From JAIBJN01 sp963825255 (GTDB lineage: Bacteria > Actinomycetota > Thermoleophilia > Gaiellales > Gaiellaceae): a DNA stretch of 64,000 nt. The notes under the pieces were generated by a model. That model did no database searches and was not told the origin of the DNA. It saw only the letters and a program-made list of their open reading frames with translations. The DNA lies in NCBI GenBank assembly GCA_963825255.1, contig CAWGSF010000001.1, positions 372,001-436,000 on the forward strand, read 5' to 3'. Positions 45,210-54,093 of this stretch are shown here, in pieces. Both the position numbers and the translations under genes were made by a program. Numbering within the stretch: the stretch's first letter is position 1; each line of letters opens with the position of its first letter.

Positions 45210-46165
45210 CAGCAGGTGTAGGCGCCGGGAGGCGCGTTCCCCTCCGGGCGCTCCGGGAGCGCGGCGGCAGCGAGCGCGGCGCCGTGCATGAGGTCCTGCT
45301 CGCTCGCCTCGACCTCCCAGAGGCCGAAGTGCCTGAGCGTCTCGGCGAGGACGATCCCACCTGCGACGATCACCGGCGCGCGGTCGCGGTGGATTCCCGG
45401 GACGGCGCGGATCTCGGCGACCGAGAGCGCCCCAAGGCGCTCGACCTCGGCCGCGATCCAGCCCCGGCTCATCAGGTGGCGGTGGACGAGCGCCGGATCC
45501 TCCGTCTCGAGCTCGAGGGACAGGGTGGCGAACGTCGTCACCGTTCCGGCCACCCCGATCGCGCGGTCGGGGCGGGGCTCCCTCGGTGCGTCACGCTCGA
45601 GGAGCTCGCGGACGTGCGCCGAGCACGCCTCGATCTCGTCGACGCCGGCCGGATCGGAGCGGACGAAGCGCTCCGTCAGGCGCACGCACCCCAGCCTGAG
45701 GCTCCGGTGCCAGGCGATCCCGTCGGCAGCACCGAGGATGAGCTCCGTCGAGCCGCCGCCGATGTCGACGACGAGGGTCCCGGCCTCGAGCTCCCGCCCG
45801 GCGGCGACACCGAGGAAGGTCATGATCGCCTCCTCGGATCCGGTGAGGAGGCGCGTGTCGAAGCCGTAGCTCCACTCGACCTCGCCCAGGAACGCCTCGC
45901 CGTTGTCGGCCTCCCGTACCGCGCTCGTCGCAACTGCGAGTGTCCGCTCGGTGCCGTCCGCCTCGAGCGCGCGGCGGTACTCCGTGAGGACGTTCCGGAC
46001 GCGGGCGATCGCCGTGGGGAGGAGGAGCCCGCGCGCGTCGACCCCCTCGCCGAGACGCGTGATCGTCAGGCGGCGGTCGAGCTCCTGGACGGCGCCGTCC
46101 TCGACGTCCGCGACGAGCAGGCGCGTCGAGTTCGTGCCCAGGTCGACGACGCCGACCCGGGTCAC
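45206..46165 (-). CDS. Ppx/GppA-family exopolyphosphatase/pppGpp phosphohydrolase
   Basis: 319 residues. The GTG at 46165 overlaps the stop of the upstream gene (GTGA) and gives the expected N-terminus TRVGVVDLGTNSTRLLVAD. The actin-like fold motifs are TLVVDIGGGSTELILG and the catalytic-glutamate region GEAFLGEVE. It hydrolyses polyphosphate or pppGpp. Short, single-module Ppx proteins of this length are typical of actinobacteria, often linked with eno/DUF501, though here they are 42 kb apart. Confidence 0.93.
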   Translation of the reverse strand: MTRVGVVDLGTNSTRLLVADVEDGAVQELDRRLTITRLGEGVDARGLLLPTAIARVRNVLTEYRRALEADGTERTLAVATSAVREADNGEAFLGEVEWSYGFDTRLLTGSEEAIMTFLGVAAGRELEAGTLVVDIGGGSTELILGAADGIAWHRSLRLGCVRLTERFVRSDPAGVDEIEACSAHVRELLERDAPREPRPDRAIGVAGTVTTFATLSLELETEDPALVHRHLMSRGWIAAEVERLGALSVAEIRAVPGIHRDRAPVIVAGGIVLAETLRHFGLWEVEASEQDLMHGAALAAAALPERPEGNAPPGAYTCC

Positions 46166-46482
46166 TTCGGGACGGTGAGCGTGCGGATGCGCCGGAGGTC
46201 CCGGCGCGCGTCCGCGATCCCCCACCTGAGGACGGAGAACCGCTCGAGCGAGACCTCGAGCCGTGCTCTGGCCCGCTCCAGCTCCTCGCGGCGAGCCTCG
46301 GTGCGCGCGCGGCGGCGCTCGAGCTCCTCAGCGGCGCGGTTGAGCTCGTCGACCTGCGCTCGGATCGTGTCGACGACGGGCACGAGCTGCCTCATCCGGC
46401 CGACCGCGAAGGCCGCGAAGATCCCGGCGCCGAGGAGCGAGAGCGCGAAGATGCCGAGCGAGAGCCACGTCCACCAGGGCAC
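46162..46482 (-). CDS. Membrane-anchored coiled-coil protein, 106 residues
   Basis: A membrane helix at residues 5-27 (TWLSLGIFALSLLGAGIFAA) is followed by a long charged coiled coil (VDELNRAAEELERRRARTEA) and a basic end RRDLRRIRTLTVPK. It resembles small DivIVA/FtsL-like or DUF948-like proteins but I cannot assign it. It is co-translated with the Ppx/GppA gene by a 4-base overlap. It sits just upstream of tRNA-fMet on the opposite strand. Confidence 0.78.
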   Translation of the reverse strand: MPWWTWLSLGIFALSLLGAGIFAAFAVGRMRQLVPVVDTIRAQVDELNRAAEELERRRARTEARREELERARARLEVSLERFSVLRWGIADARRDLRRIRTLTVPK

Positions 46483-46509
46483 GAACGGATGCTATCCTTG
46501 CGCTCGCGA

Positions 46510-46583
46510 CGCGGGGTGGAGCAGTCAGGTAGCTCGCCGGGCTCATAACCCGGAGGTCGCAGGTTCAAATCCTGCCCCCGCTA
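46510..46583 (+). tRNA. Initiator tRNA-fMet (anticodon CAU)
   Basis: 74 nt. Acceptor CGCGGGG faces CCCCGCT, leaving the first pair C1-U72 mismatched, a mark of initiators and the form seen in mycobacteria. The anticodon stem CCGGG-CTCATAA-CCCGG carries the three G-C pairs typical of initiators. T-arm is GCAGGTTCAAATCCTGC. CCA is not encoded. It is followed by a terminator hairpin, and its 3' half is repeated near 47516. Confidence 0.96.
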
Positions 46584-46586
46584 CTC

Positions 46587-46612
46587 GAAAGGCCCGCATT
46601 CGCGGGCCTTTC
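46587..46612 (+). terminator. Intrinsic terminator of tRNA-fMet
   Basis: GAAAGGCCCGC (46587-46597) pairs perfectly with GCGGGCCTTTC (46602-46612) around the loop ATTC, followed by TCATT. The stem begins 3 bases after the tRNA. A near copy lies at 47552-47580. Confidence 0.85.
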
Positions 46613-46850
46613 TCATTCCCGGGGCCCGGGTCGTGGCCCTCGAGTTCGGCGACCGGGACTCGTCTGGGACTTCCAGCCCAACGCGCGCAAGTGAAGGTTC
46701 GCGGCCGGCCATGAGTAGTTCTCCGTACCTTCGATCAGAAGCAGACCCGATGTCCTGCCGCTCCCCGCGGGCAAGAATGAATCGAGTGATTTCCGTGAAC
46801 GAGTCCCCCGCGGTCAGGGACAAGTTCACGACGAAAGGAGGTGTGGGTGT

Positions 46851-47315
46851 ATGAGCACCATCCCGACACAGGTGAACGGCCCCGCCACGGGCACCAGGTA
46901 TGACTACGCGGAGGTCGGCTACGACTACACGGCCGAGAAGGGCCTTGGTTGGCTGACGTTCGCAGCGATCATGCTTGGGTTCGCAGGGCTCTTGGGGTTC
47001 ATCGACGGGCTCGTGGCGATCTCGAAGTCGTCGTTCTACGTCGCCAACGCACAGTTCGTGTTCAGTGACCTGAACACGTGGGGTTGGATCCTCATGGTCG
47101 TCGGTGTGGTCGCGATCCTCGCCGCGTTCGGCATCACGACTGGCTCCCAGTTGGCTCGCTGGACCGGGATCCTCATCGCTGGCCTGCAGGGCATCGCGCA
47201 GCTGCTGATGATTCAGGCATACCCGTTCTGGTCGCTGGTCGTGTTGACGATCGACGTGCTGGTGATCTACGCGCTTGCGGTCTACGGAGGCAAGCGCACC
47301 CGCTTGGATGCGTGA
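46851..47315 (+). CDS. DUF7144-like four-helix membrane protein
   Basis: 154 residues from ATG 46851, preceded by a very strong ribosome-binding site AAAGGAGGT. Four membrane helices: WLTFAAIMLGFAGLLGFIDG, GWILMVVGVVAILAAFGITT, WTGILIAGLQGIAQLLMI and LVVLTIDVLVIYALAVYG. The N-terminal 30 residues are polar. Function unknown. Its codon use is visibly less GC3-biased than its neighbours, and it lies between a full tRNA-fMet and a partial copy, which suggests that it arrived by transfer. The 230 bases upstream hold no other gene. Confidence 0.85.
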   Translation: MSTIPTQVNGPATGTRYDYAEVGYDYTAEKGLGWLTFAAIMLGFAGLLGFIDGLVAISKSSFYVANAQFVFSDLNTWGWILMVVGVVAILAAFGITTGSQLARWTGILIAGLQGIAQLLMIQAYPFWSLVVLTIDVLVIYALAVYGGKRTRLDA

Positions 47316-47515
47316 ACCAGGACTCGCGGCGGCCCGCGTTTCCACGCCGGCCGCCGCCGAGTCGATGAGCCCGCTCAGGGGGTGGGCTACGGCGAGTACT
47401 GGCCATTTCCAAGCGGGTCTTGTGCCCACTGAGATGTCCCCGGTTAGCTGAGATCGGTAGCTGAAAACCGGTAGCGAAACGCGCCTTGAATCCCTTGAGC
47501 CTCCGCAGAAGCTTC
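47316..47515 (+). other. Intergenic segment with short repeated motifs before the tRNA fragment
   Basis: No gene recognised. Bases 47440-47480 contain closely spaced related motifs (GGTTAGCTGAGATC, GGTAGCTGAAAACC, GGTAGCGAAA). The base composition is lower in GC than the flanks. They could be recombinase arm sites or remains of a tRNA-like sequence. Confidence 0.35.
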
Positions 47516-47580
47516 TAACCCGGAGGTCGCGGGTTCAACCACCTCCGCTACTCGAAAGGCCCGCTCTCGCGGGCTTTCTC
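47516..47580 (+). repeat. Partial copy of tRNA-fMet 3' half plus its terminator
   Basis: TAACCCGGAGGTCGC at 47516-47530 is identical to 46546-46560 of tRNA-fMet. The match continues through GGGTTCAA (one mismatch), a 3-base deletion in the T-arm, then CTACTCGAAAGGCCCGC and a slightly altered terminator stem. The 5' half of the tRNA is absent. The fragment cannot fold into a tRNA. It looks like one end of an integrated or duplicated segment. Confidence 0.8.
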
Positions 47581-47627
47581 GTAGTCGCGCTCCGGGGACG
47601 CGTCGGGCTGTCAGGCTGTGGTCCGCG

Positions 47628-49731
47628 ATGGAGCTCGACCCTCTCGAGACGTATCTGCTCGACGGCCTGCGGGCGCTGCCCTCTGGCGACGGCGGCGACG
47701 CGTCGGGGGCGGAGGCGATCTGGCGGGCGCAGGTACGCAGCCGACTCTGCGACTTCGCCGCCCGCGCTCTGCAGGAGCACCGGGCGGAGCTTCTACTCGA
47801 TCGGCTCGGCGGGGCACGAGTCGAACGCGGCGGTCGCGCTCGCGCTGCGCCCGACCGACCCGGCGCTCCTCCACTACCGCTCCGGCGCCTTCTACCTCGC
47901 GCGGGCTGCGCAGGCGGGACGGGACGGGGTGCCCGACATCCTCCGCGGCGTCACCGCCGCGCGGGAGGAGCCGATCGCCGGCGGCCGCCACAAGGTGTTC
48001 GGCAACCACGCGCTCGCCGTCATCCCGATGACGTCGACGATCGCGTCCCATCTGCCACGCGCGGTCGGCGTCGCCTTCGCGATCGAGCGGGCGCGGACGC
48101 TCGGTATCGAGTCGGCCTGGCCCGAGGACGCCGTCGTCGTCTGCAGCTTCGGCGACGCCTCGGTCAACCACGCGGCCGCCCAGGCGGGCCTGAACACGGC
48201 CGCTCACTTCGCGCACCAGGGGATGCCGCTCCCGCTCCTCTTCGTCTGCGAGGACAACGGGCTGGGGATCAGCGTCCGCTCGCCGGGAGGCTGGGTCGAG
48301 TCGGCGCTCCGCGCGCGGGCCGCGCTCCGCTACGAGGCGGCGGCGGGGGTCGATCCGGAGGTCACCCTCGAGACCGCGGAGGATCTCGTCGAGAGGATCC
48401 GGGAGGACCGCGAGCCAGGCGTCCTCCACCTGCGCACAGTTCGCTTCCTCAGCCACGCAGGCGCTGACGTCGAGACGGCGTACCGCACGCCGCAGGAGAT
48501 CCGGGCCGACTGGGACGCCGACCCGTTGCTCGCGACCGGGCGCTGGCTGGCCGAGACCGGCGTCCGGAGCGGGGAGGAGCTCGCGGAGGACTACCTCGCC
48601 GAGCGGGAGCGCGTGTTCGCCCGCGCGCACGAGGCGGCGGGGCTGCCGCAGCTCGGCTCGGCGGAGGAGGTGATGCGGCCGCTCGCCCCTCGGACGGCTC
48701 CCTCGACCGCCGCCGACGCCGGTCACGAGCCGGTGACGCTCGCCCAGTCCGTCAACCTGGCCCTGGCCGACGCCCTCGAGCGCGACCCGGCCGTGCTCCT
48801 CTTCGGCGAGGACGTCGGGCTCAAGGGCGGCGTCTACGGCGTCACGCGCGGGCTCCAACGGCGATTCGGCGAGGGGCGTGTGTTCGACACGCTGCTCGAC
48901 GAGACGTCGATCCTCGGCCTCGCGCTGGGCACTGCCGTCAGCGGGTTCCTGCCGGTTCCCGAGATCCAGTACCTCGCCTACCTGCACAACGCCGAGGACC
49001 AGCTCCGCGGCGAGGCGGCGACTCTCCAGTTCTTCTCGCAGGGGCAGTACCGGAACGGGATGGTGATCCGGATCGCCGGCTACGGCTACCAGAAGGGCTT
49101 CGGCGGGCACTTCCACAACGACGACGCGGTCGGCGTGCTCCGCGACATCCCAGGAATCGTGATCGCCTCGCCGGCGAGGCCCGACGACGCCGCGGCGCTG
49201 CTGCGGACGTGCGTCGAGTCGGCGAGCGTCGACGGGACCGTGTGCGTCTACCTCGAGCCGATCGCCCTCTACCACACCCGAGACATGTACGAGGACGGGG
49301 ACGAAGGCTGGCTCGCCCCGGCCGCCGGGGAGGCGCCCCTCGGTCGGGCGCGCGTCTACGGCGACGGCGGCGACCTGATGCTCGTCTCGTGGGCGAACGG
49401 GCTGCTCATGTCGCTTCGGGTCGCGCGCCGGCTCGAGGCGCGCGGACTGCGCGCGCGGGTCGTCGACCTCCGCTGGCTGGCCCCGATGCCCGTCGAGGAC
49501 ATCCTCCGCGAGGCGGCCGCGACCGGCCGCGTGCTCGTCGTCGACGAGACGCGCCGGACCGGCGGCGTCTCCGAGGGGATTGTCGCGGCGCTCGTCGACG
49601 CGGGTTACAGCGGGAAGCTCGCGCGCGTGGCGAGCAAGGACTCCTTCGTCCCGCTCGGCGACGCCTCGAGCCTCGTCTTGCTGTCCGAGGCCGAGGTCGA
49701 GCAGGCCGCGCTCGCGCTCCTCGAGCCCTGA
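47628..49731 (+). pseudogene. Fused alpha/beta E1 component of a 2-oxo acid dehydrogenase, interrupted by a +1 shift
   Basis: The ATG at 47628 opens ELDPLETYLLDGLRALPSG. At about 47784-47788 one extra G must be skipped to continue SFYSIGSAGHESNAAVALAL. The joined product is about 700 residues. The alpha part has the thiamine-diphosphate motif FGDASVNHAAAQAGLN; the beta part starts near 48735 (VTLAQSVNLALADALERDP) with LLFGEDVGLKGGVYGVTRGL and VVDLRWLAPMPVEDIL. Fused E1 proteins of this kind act on branched-chain 2-oxo acids or pyruvate. No E2 or E3 gene is in the window. Confidence 0.84.
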
Positions 49732-49754
49732 CTCGGACTGCGTACGGTACGCCG

Positions 49755-51252
49755 GTGACGACTGAGAGCACCGCCGAGGTGTACGACGACGTCGTCGTGG
49801 GCGCCGGCGCCGCCGGCTGCGTTGTCGCCTCACGCCTCGTGGAGCGCGGTTCGCGCTCGGTGCTCCTCCTCGAGGCGGGCCCGGACCTCCGAGCGAGCAT
49901 TCCGGACGAGTTCCGCGACGGCTGGGGCCTGAATCGCGACTTCGACTGGGGCTACGTGTCCGAGCCGGACGGGCGCGGCGAGGTCGAGAACCTGCGCAGG
50001 GGCAGGCTCCTCGGCGGGACCTCGTGGGTGACGAGGTTCGGGCTCCGCGGCTCTCCCGGCGATTTCGACGAGTGGGCAGCGCTCGGCAATCCGGGTTGGG
50101 GATTCGACGACGTGCTCCCGACCTTCACGCGGCTCGAAGCGGACGTCGATTTCGGCGATCGGCCCTGGCACGGCGACAGCGGTGCGCTGCCGGTCGATCG
50201 CTACCTCGGCCATGAGCTCTCCGAGGTTGCGACGGCGGCTCTGACCGCGCTGGAAGCGGTCGGCTTCCCCGCCGTCGAGGACCACAACCAGCCGGGGGCT
50301 GTGGGCGCCGGCCGGATGCCGATGACCTCACGAGACGGCGTCCGGGTGACGACGGCCGACGCCTATCTCCCCGCAGCCGGCGCTCCGTCGAACCTGACGA
50401 TCCGCGCGGATGCGCAGGTGGACAGCGTCGTGCTCGAGGGGGATCGGGCCGTCGGGGTGCGACTTCTGGACGGCACAACGGTCGAAGCGGGCAGGGTCGT
50501 GCTCTGCGCGGGGACGTACGGCAGCCCGCCGATCCTCCTCCGCTCGGGCATCGGCCCGGCGGAGCATCTGCGCTCGGTGGGAGTCCCGGTCCGCGTCGAC
50601 CTGCCGGGCGTCGGCGCGAACCTCGCCGATCACGTCGGCGTCGAGATCGACTGCGGCTACGGGGGGAGTGCTCGCGAGGGCCCCGTCCTTCACGTCGTCG
50701 CCACGTTCCACAGCTCGATCACGCCCGGCGCCGAGGCGCCGGACCTGATGCTCTGGCTGACCGACCCGCTCGGGGACCCCCCGATCTTCGAGATCGACGC
50801 GTGCCTCATGCGCCCCCGCTCCAGAGGAACGGTCAGCCTCCGCTCGGCGGATCCCGCCGCGGCGCCCCGCATCGAGCTCCCCGGTGTCCGCGATCCCGCC
50901 GACGTCGAGCGGCTTGCCGAGGGCTACCTGCGCGCGCTCGAGGTCGCTCACCGGCCGGAGGTCCGCCGCCTGTGCGCGAAGGCTCCCACGCCGGAGGTGC
51001 GAGAGGGCGCCGCGCTGACGGAGATGGTCTCGGCGACCGCCTGGTCGATCCCGCACGTCGTCGGCACGTGCGCGATGGGGCCGCGGCCCGATGACGGGGC
51101 GGTGGTCGACGCTTCGGGCGGCGTCCACGGCGTCGACGGGCTCAGCGTCGTCGACGCGTCGATCGTCCCCAACGGTCCCGTCGGCGTTCACGCATCTCCC
51201 GACGATCATGCTCGCCGAGCGCCTGTCGGAGGAGTTAGCCGCGCTCCAGTAG
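49755..51252 (+). pseudogene. GMC-family FAD oxidoreductase, interrupted by a +1 shift near its C-terminus
   Basis: GTG 49755 opens a GMC protein: VVVGAGAAGCVVASRLVERG (ADP-binding), GRLLGGTSWVTRFG, VVLCAGTYGSPPILLRSGIG and HVVGTCAMG near the catalytic His region. After LSVVDASIVP at about 51171 a one-base shift gives TVPSAFTHLPTIMLAERLSE, the usual GMC ending, with stop at 51252. The joined product is 498 residues. Members oxidise alcohols or cholines. Removing one A (CCCCAAC) fixes it. Without the shift the frame would run to 51395 and overlap a remnant gene. Confidence 0.84.
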
Positions 51253-51654
51253 GCGACTGCTGGGCACCCGTTGCCCGGAGGAAGGCGAGCACGGCGTGCA
51301 CGCGGCGGCTTTCGCCGGCGTCGACACCTCGCGCTCGCGCGGGGTCAGCTCCGCCAGGGGATCGCGGGCGGCGGGAGCGTCCAGGAGCTCGTTGACGAGG
51401 GAGGGCTCGACGACCGTCCCGCCCGCGGCGACCCGCTCGAGCGCCGAGACGAGCTCGGAGACGTCGGCGATTCGCTCCTTCATGAGGTAGCCGCCCCGCT
51501 CGGAGGTGCCGTCGACGAGCTTCAGCGCGTGGTCCACCTCGACGTACTGGGACAGGGCGAGCCTCCCGACCTGCGGATACCGGCCGCGGATCTCCTGGGC
51601 CGCGGGCGGGTCGGCCGCGACCTCTTCGAGCAGCTCGTCGGCCTCGCTCGTGCG
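51235..51654 (-). pseudogene. Decayed NarL/FixJ-type response regulator
   Basis: Recognisable pieces occur in order: EADELLEEVAADPP, AQEIRGRYPQVGRLALSQYV, HALKLVDGTSERGGYLMKER, IADVSELVSALERVAAGGTV and DPLAELTPREREV, which is the start of a LuxR helix-turn-helix. The block carrying the phospho-acceptor Asp between the first two pieces is missing. So is the helix-turn-helix itself; only the usual end (RRVHAVLAFLRA) survives in another frame. A stop codon closes the frame upstream and no start exists. This is true gene decay, unlike the single-base shifts elsewhere. Confidence 0.75.
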
Positions 51655-51743
51655 CTATGGCGCCAGGCTGCCGCGGCGAGCGGTCGAGCGGTCACGAGCC
51701 CGATCGGCTCGCCTGGCGTCGTCGGGCACTGAGCCCGCGAGAC

Positions 51744-51774
51744 GCGAGAGCGCCCGGCGGCCGGGCGCTCTCGC
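51744..51774 (-). terminator. Strong 14-bp hairpin downstream of the peroxiredoxin gene
   Basis: GCGAGAGCGCCCGG (51744-51757) pairs perfectly with CCGGGCGCTCTCGC (51761-51774) around a 3-base loop. It lies 18 bases past the peroxiredoxin stop on the minus strand. There is no U-run, so it may stop transcripts without a canonical tail or protect the mRNA 3' end. Confidence 0.65.
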
Positions 51775-51791
51775 ACAGTCCTCGGTCGGGC

Positions 51792-52490
51792 TCAGTCGTC
51801 CTTGGGCTGCGGGACGATCCGCATGTACGGGAGCGGGGACTCCCAGCCCTCGGGCCAGAGCTCCTTGGCAGCCTCGTCGGTGACCGACCCGGCGATGATG
51901 ACGTCCTCGCCCTGCCGCCAGTTCGCCGGCGTGGCCACCTTCTTCGTGGCGGTCAGCTGGAGCGAGTCGATCACGCGCAGGATCTCGTCGAAGTTGCGCC
52001 CGGTCGTCATCGGGTAGACGAGGATCAGCTTGATCGCCTTGTCCGGGCCGATGACGAAGACGTTGCGCACCGTCTGGTTGTCGGCCGGCGTGCGCTCGAG
52101 CGGGTCGCCGCTCGTGCTCGCCGGCAGCATGCCGTACAGCTTCGCGACCTCGTAGTCGGAGTCCGCGATCACCGGGAAGTTCGGCCGCTCGCCCTGTGTC
52201 TTCTCGATGTCGTCGGCCCAGCCGTCCTTCCGCTCGATCGGATCGACGGACAGCCCGATCACCTTGACGCCGCGGCGATCGAACTCCGGCTTGACCTTCG
52301 CCATGGTTCCCAGCTCGGTCGTGCAGACCGGGGTGAAGTCCTTGGGGTGCGAGAAGAGCACCGCCCACGAATCGCCGATCCACTCGTGGAAGCGGATGCG
52401 GCCCTCGGTCGTCTCCGCCTCGAAGTCGGGCGCCTCGGTGCCCAGCTGGAGCCGTGCCGCAGTCGCCGGCTCCTGGCTCGTCGTCGTCAT
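51792..52490 (-). CDS. 1-Cys peroxiredoxin (Prx6-like)
   Basis: 232 residues from ATG 52490, just after a CAGGAGGAACG ribosome-binding site. The peroxidatic cysteine is in SHPKDFTPVCTTELGTMAKV. The Prx6-type C-terminal extension is present (VATPANWRQGEDVIIAGSVT; SPLPYMRIVPQPKDD), and no resolving cysteine follows. It reduces hydrogen peroxide and alkyl hydroperoxides. A longer in-frame start at 52607 is not needed. Confidence 0.95.
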   Translation of the reverse strand: MTTTSQEPATAARLQLGTEAPDFEAETTEGRIRFHEWIGDSWAVLFSHPKDFTPVCTTELGTMAKVKPEFDRRGVKVIGLSVDPIERKDGWADDIEKTQGERPNFPVIADSDYEVAKLYGMLPASTSGDPLERTPADNQTVRNVFVIGPDKAIKLILVYPMTTGRNFDEILRVIDSLQLTATKKVATPANWRQGEDVIIAGSVTDEAAKELWPEGWESPLPYMRIVPQPKDD

Positions 52491-52615
52491 TCGTTCCTCC
52501 TGTCGGTATCGCTTTGCGCCGCAAGCCTGCACGTCCAGCGTAACGAAGCGGTAACGGCGGGCGAACGCGGCGGCTGTCCGCGGGGGCCGGCCCGGATTGC
52601 CTACCATGGTCCGCC

Positions 52616-53611
52616 GTGGGGGATTCCTCGTTCACGGTCGCGCCCGAGTCCGGGGAAGTCGCGCAGCAGCTGGAGCAGCACCGGTCGGAGCTCACCGCCT
52701 ACTGCTATCGCATGCTCGGCTCGGCGTTCGAGGCCGAGGACGCGGTGCAGGAGACGTTCATCCGCGCGTGGAAGGGCTTCGATCGCTTCGAGGGCCGGGC
52801 CGCGCTCCGCTCCTGGCTCTACCGGATCGCCACGAACGTCTGCCTCGACATGCTCGGCGGTCGCGAGCGGCGCGCGCGGCCGATGGACCTGGGGCCGGCG
52901 TGCGAGCCCGACGCCGCCAACCTGAGCACCCGGCCCGAGGCGACGTGGATCCAGCCGATCCCGGACGTCCGGGTGACGCCGGAGGGAGACCCGGCCGACG
53001 TGGCCGTCGCCAGGGACACGATCCGCCTCGCGTTCGTGGCCGCGCTCCAGCACCTCCCACCCCGCCAGCGGGCGGTCCTCATCCTCTGCGAGGTGCTCCG
53101 CTGGCAGGCGAGCGAGGTCGCCGAGCTGCTCGAGACGAGTGTGCCGGCGGTGAACAGCGCGCTCCAGCGCGCGCGCTCGACTCTCGCGGCCGACGACGTC
53201 ACCGTCGAGGAGCCGGCCGAGCTCGACGAGGAGGCACAGGCGCTCCTCGCCCGCTACGTCGAGGCGTTCGAGCGCTACGACATCGACGCGCTGACCGCGC
53301 TGATCCACGAGGACGCGACGCAGTCGATGCCACCGTTCGACCTGTGGCTCGCGGGCAGGGACGACATCTTCACCTGGTGGTGGGGGCCCGGGATCGGCTG
53401 CCGTGGCTCCCGCGTGGTGCCGGCCGGGACGGCGAACGGCTCGCCCGCGTTCGGCCAGTACAAGCCCAGCGAGTCGGGCGACGGCTACGAACCCTGGGCG
53501 CTGCAGGTGGTCGAGCTCGAGGACGGGAAGATCGTCGAGCTGACGTTCTTCCTCGACACCGAGACGCTGTTCCCGCTCTTCGGCCTCCCGCCGCGGCCCC
53601 CCGAGCCGTAG
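52616..53611 (+). CDS. ECF sigma factor with C-terminal SnoaL-like domain
   Basis: 331 residues with a GTG start. Region 2: ELTAYCYRMLGSAFEAEDAV, then VQETFIRAWKGFDRFEGRAA; region 4: AALQHLPPRQRAVLILCEVL and WQASEVAELLETSVPAVNSA. Residues 210-331 form a SnoaL/NTF2-like domain (LLARYVEAFERYDIDALTAL; SMPPFDLWLAGRDDI). This matches the SigG-like actinobacterial group in which the extra domain modulates the sigma factor instead of an anti-sigma partner. None is encoded nearby. Confidence 0.93.
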   Translation: MGDSSFTVAPESGEVAQQLEQHRSELTAYCYRMLGSAFEAEDAVQETFIRAWKGFDRFEGRAALRSWLYRIATNVCLDMLGGRERRARPMDLGPACEPDAANLSTRPEATWIQPIPDVRVTPEGDPADVAVARDTIRLAFVAALQHLPPRQRAVLILCEVLRWQASEVAELLETSVPAVNSALQRARSTLAADDVTVEEPAELDEEAQALLARYVEAFERYDIDALTALIHEDATQSMPPFDLWLAGRDDIFTWWWGPGIGCRGSRVVPAGTANGSPAFGQYKPSESGDGYEPWALQVVELEDGKIVELTFFLDTETLFPLFGLPPRPPEP

Positions 53612-53614
53612 CCC

Positions 53615-54034
53615 CTAGGCCGCGAGCGCGGCGGGATCCATCCAGACGACCTCCCAGAGGTGGCCGTCGGGGTCCTGGAAGCTGCGGCCGTACATGAAGC
53701 CGTCCATGTCGATGGGCGCGTTCGCCGCCGACCCGCCCGATGCGAGCGCGGTGTCGGCGAGCTCGTCGACCTGCGCCCGGCTCTCGGCCGACACGGCCAT
53801 GATCGCCTCGGTCTGACGCGCCGGGTCCGCGAGCTCCTTCTTCGTGAAGTCCTGGAACCTGCCCTCGACGAGCAGCATGACGAAGGCCTCGTCGCTGACG
53901 ATCATGCAGGTGGCCTGCTCGTCCGTGAAACGCGGGTCGAACGTGAAGCCGAGCTTCGTGAAGAACTGCACCGAGCGGTCCAGGTCCTTCACCGCCAGGT
54001 TGACGAAGATCTTTCGCGAGCCGTTCTGGGTCAT
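53615..54034 (-). CDS. VOC-family lactoylglutathione-lyase-like protein
   Basis: 139 residues. One VOC domain: KIFVNLAVKDLDRSVQFFTK, then CMIVSDEAFVMLLVEGRFQD, and GFMYGRSFQDPDGHLWEVVW. It is closest in look to PhnB-type or glyoxalase-like proteins that often neighbour SnoaL-type sigma factors. Substrate unknown. It ends 3 bases from the sigma-factor stop. Confidence 0.92.
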   Translation of the reverse strand: MTQNGSRKIFVNLAVKDLDRSVQFFTKLGFTFDPRFTDEQATCMIVSDEAFVMLLVEGRFQDFTKKELADPARQTEAIMAVSAESRAQVDELADTALASGGSAANAPIDMDGFMYGRSFQDPDGHLWEVVWMDPAALAA

Positions 54035-54093
54035 CGGATCCTCCCTCGTTGGTTCATGCCCTTACGACCGCAGCGGGCGGGCGAACTCATCGG

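Noticed and set aside
47460..47515. A complete second tRNA ending at the repeated 3' half (anticodon loop CTTCTAA would read as Arg)
   Set aside because: The 5' half cannot form an acceptor, D-arm or anticodon stem with the copied part, and the T-arm has a deletion.
47611..49833. Minus-strand open frame of about 740 codons opposite the E1 gene
   Set aside because: No recognisable domain; composition typical of antisense reading in GC-rich DNA.
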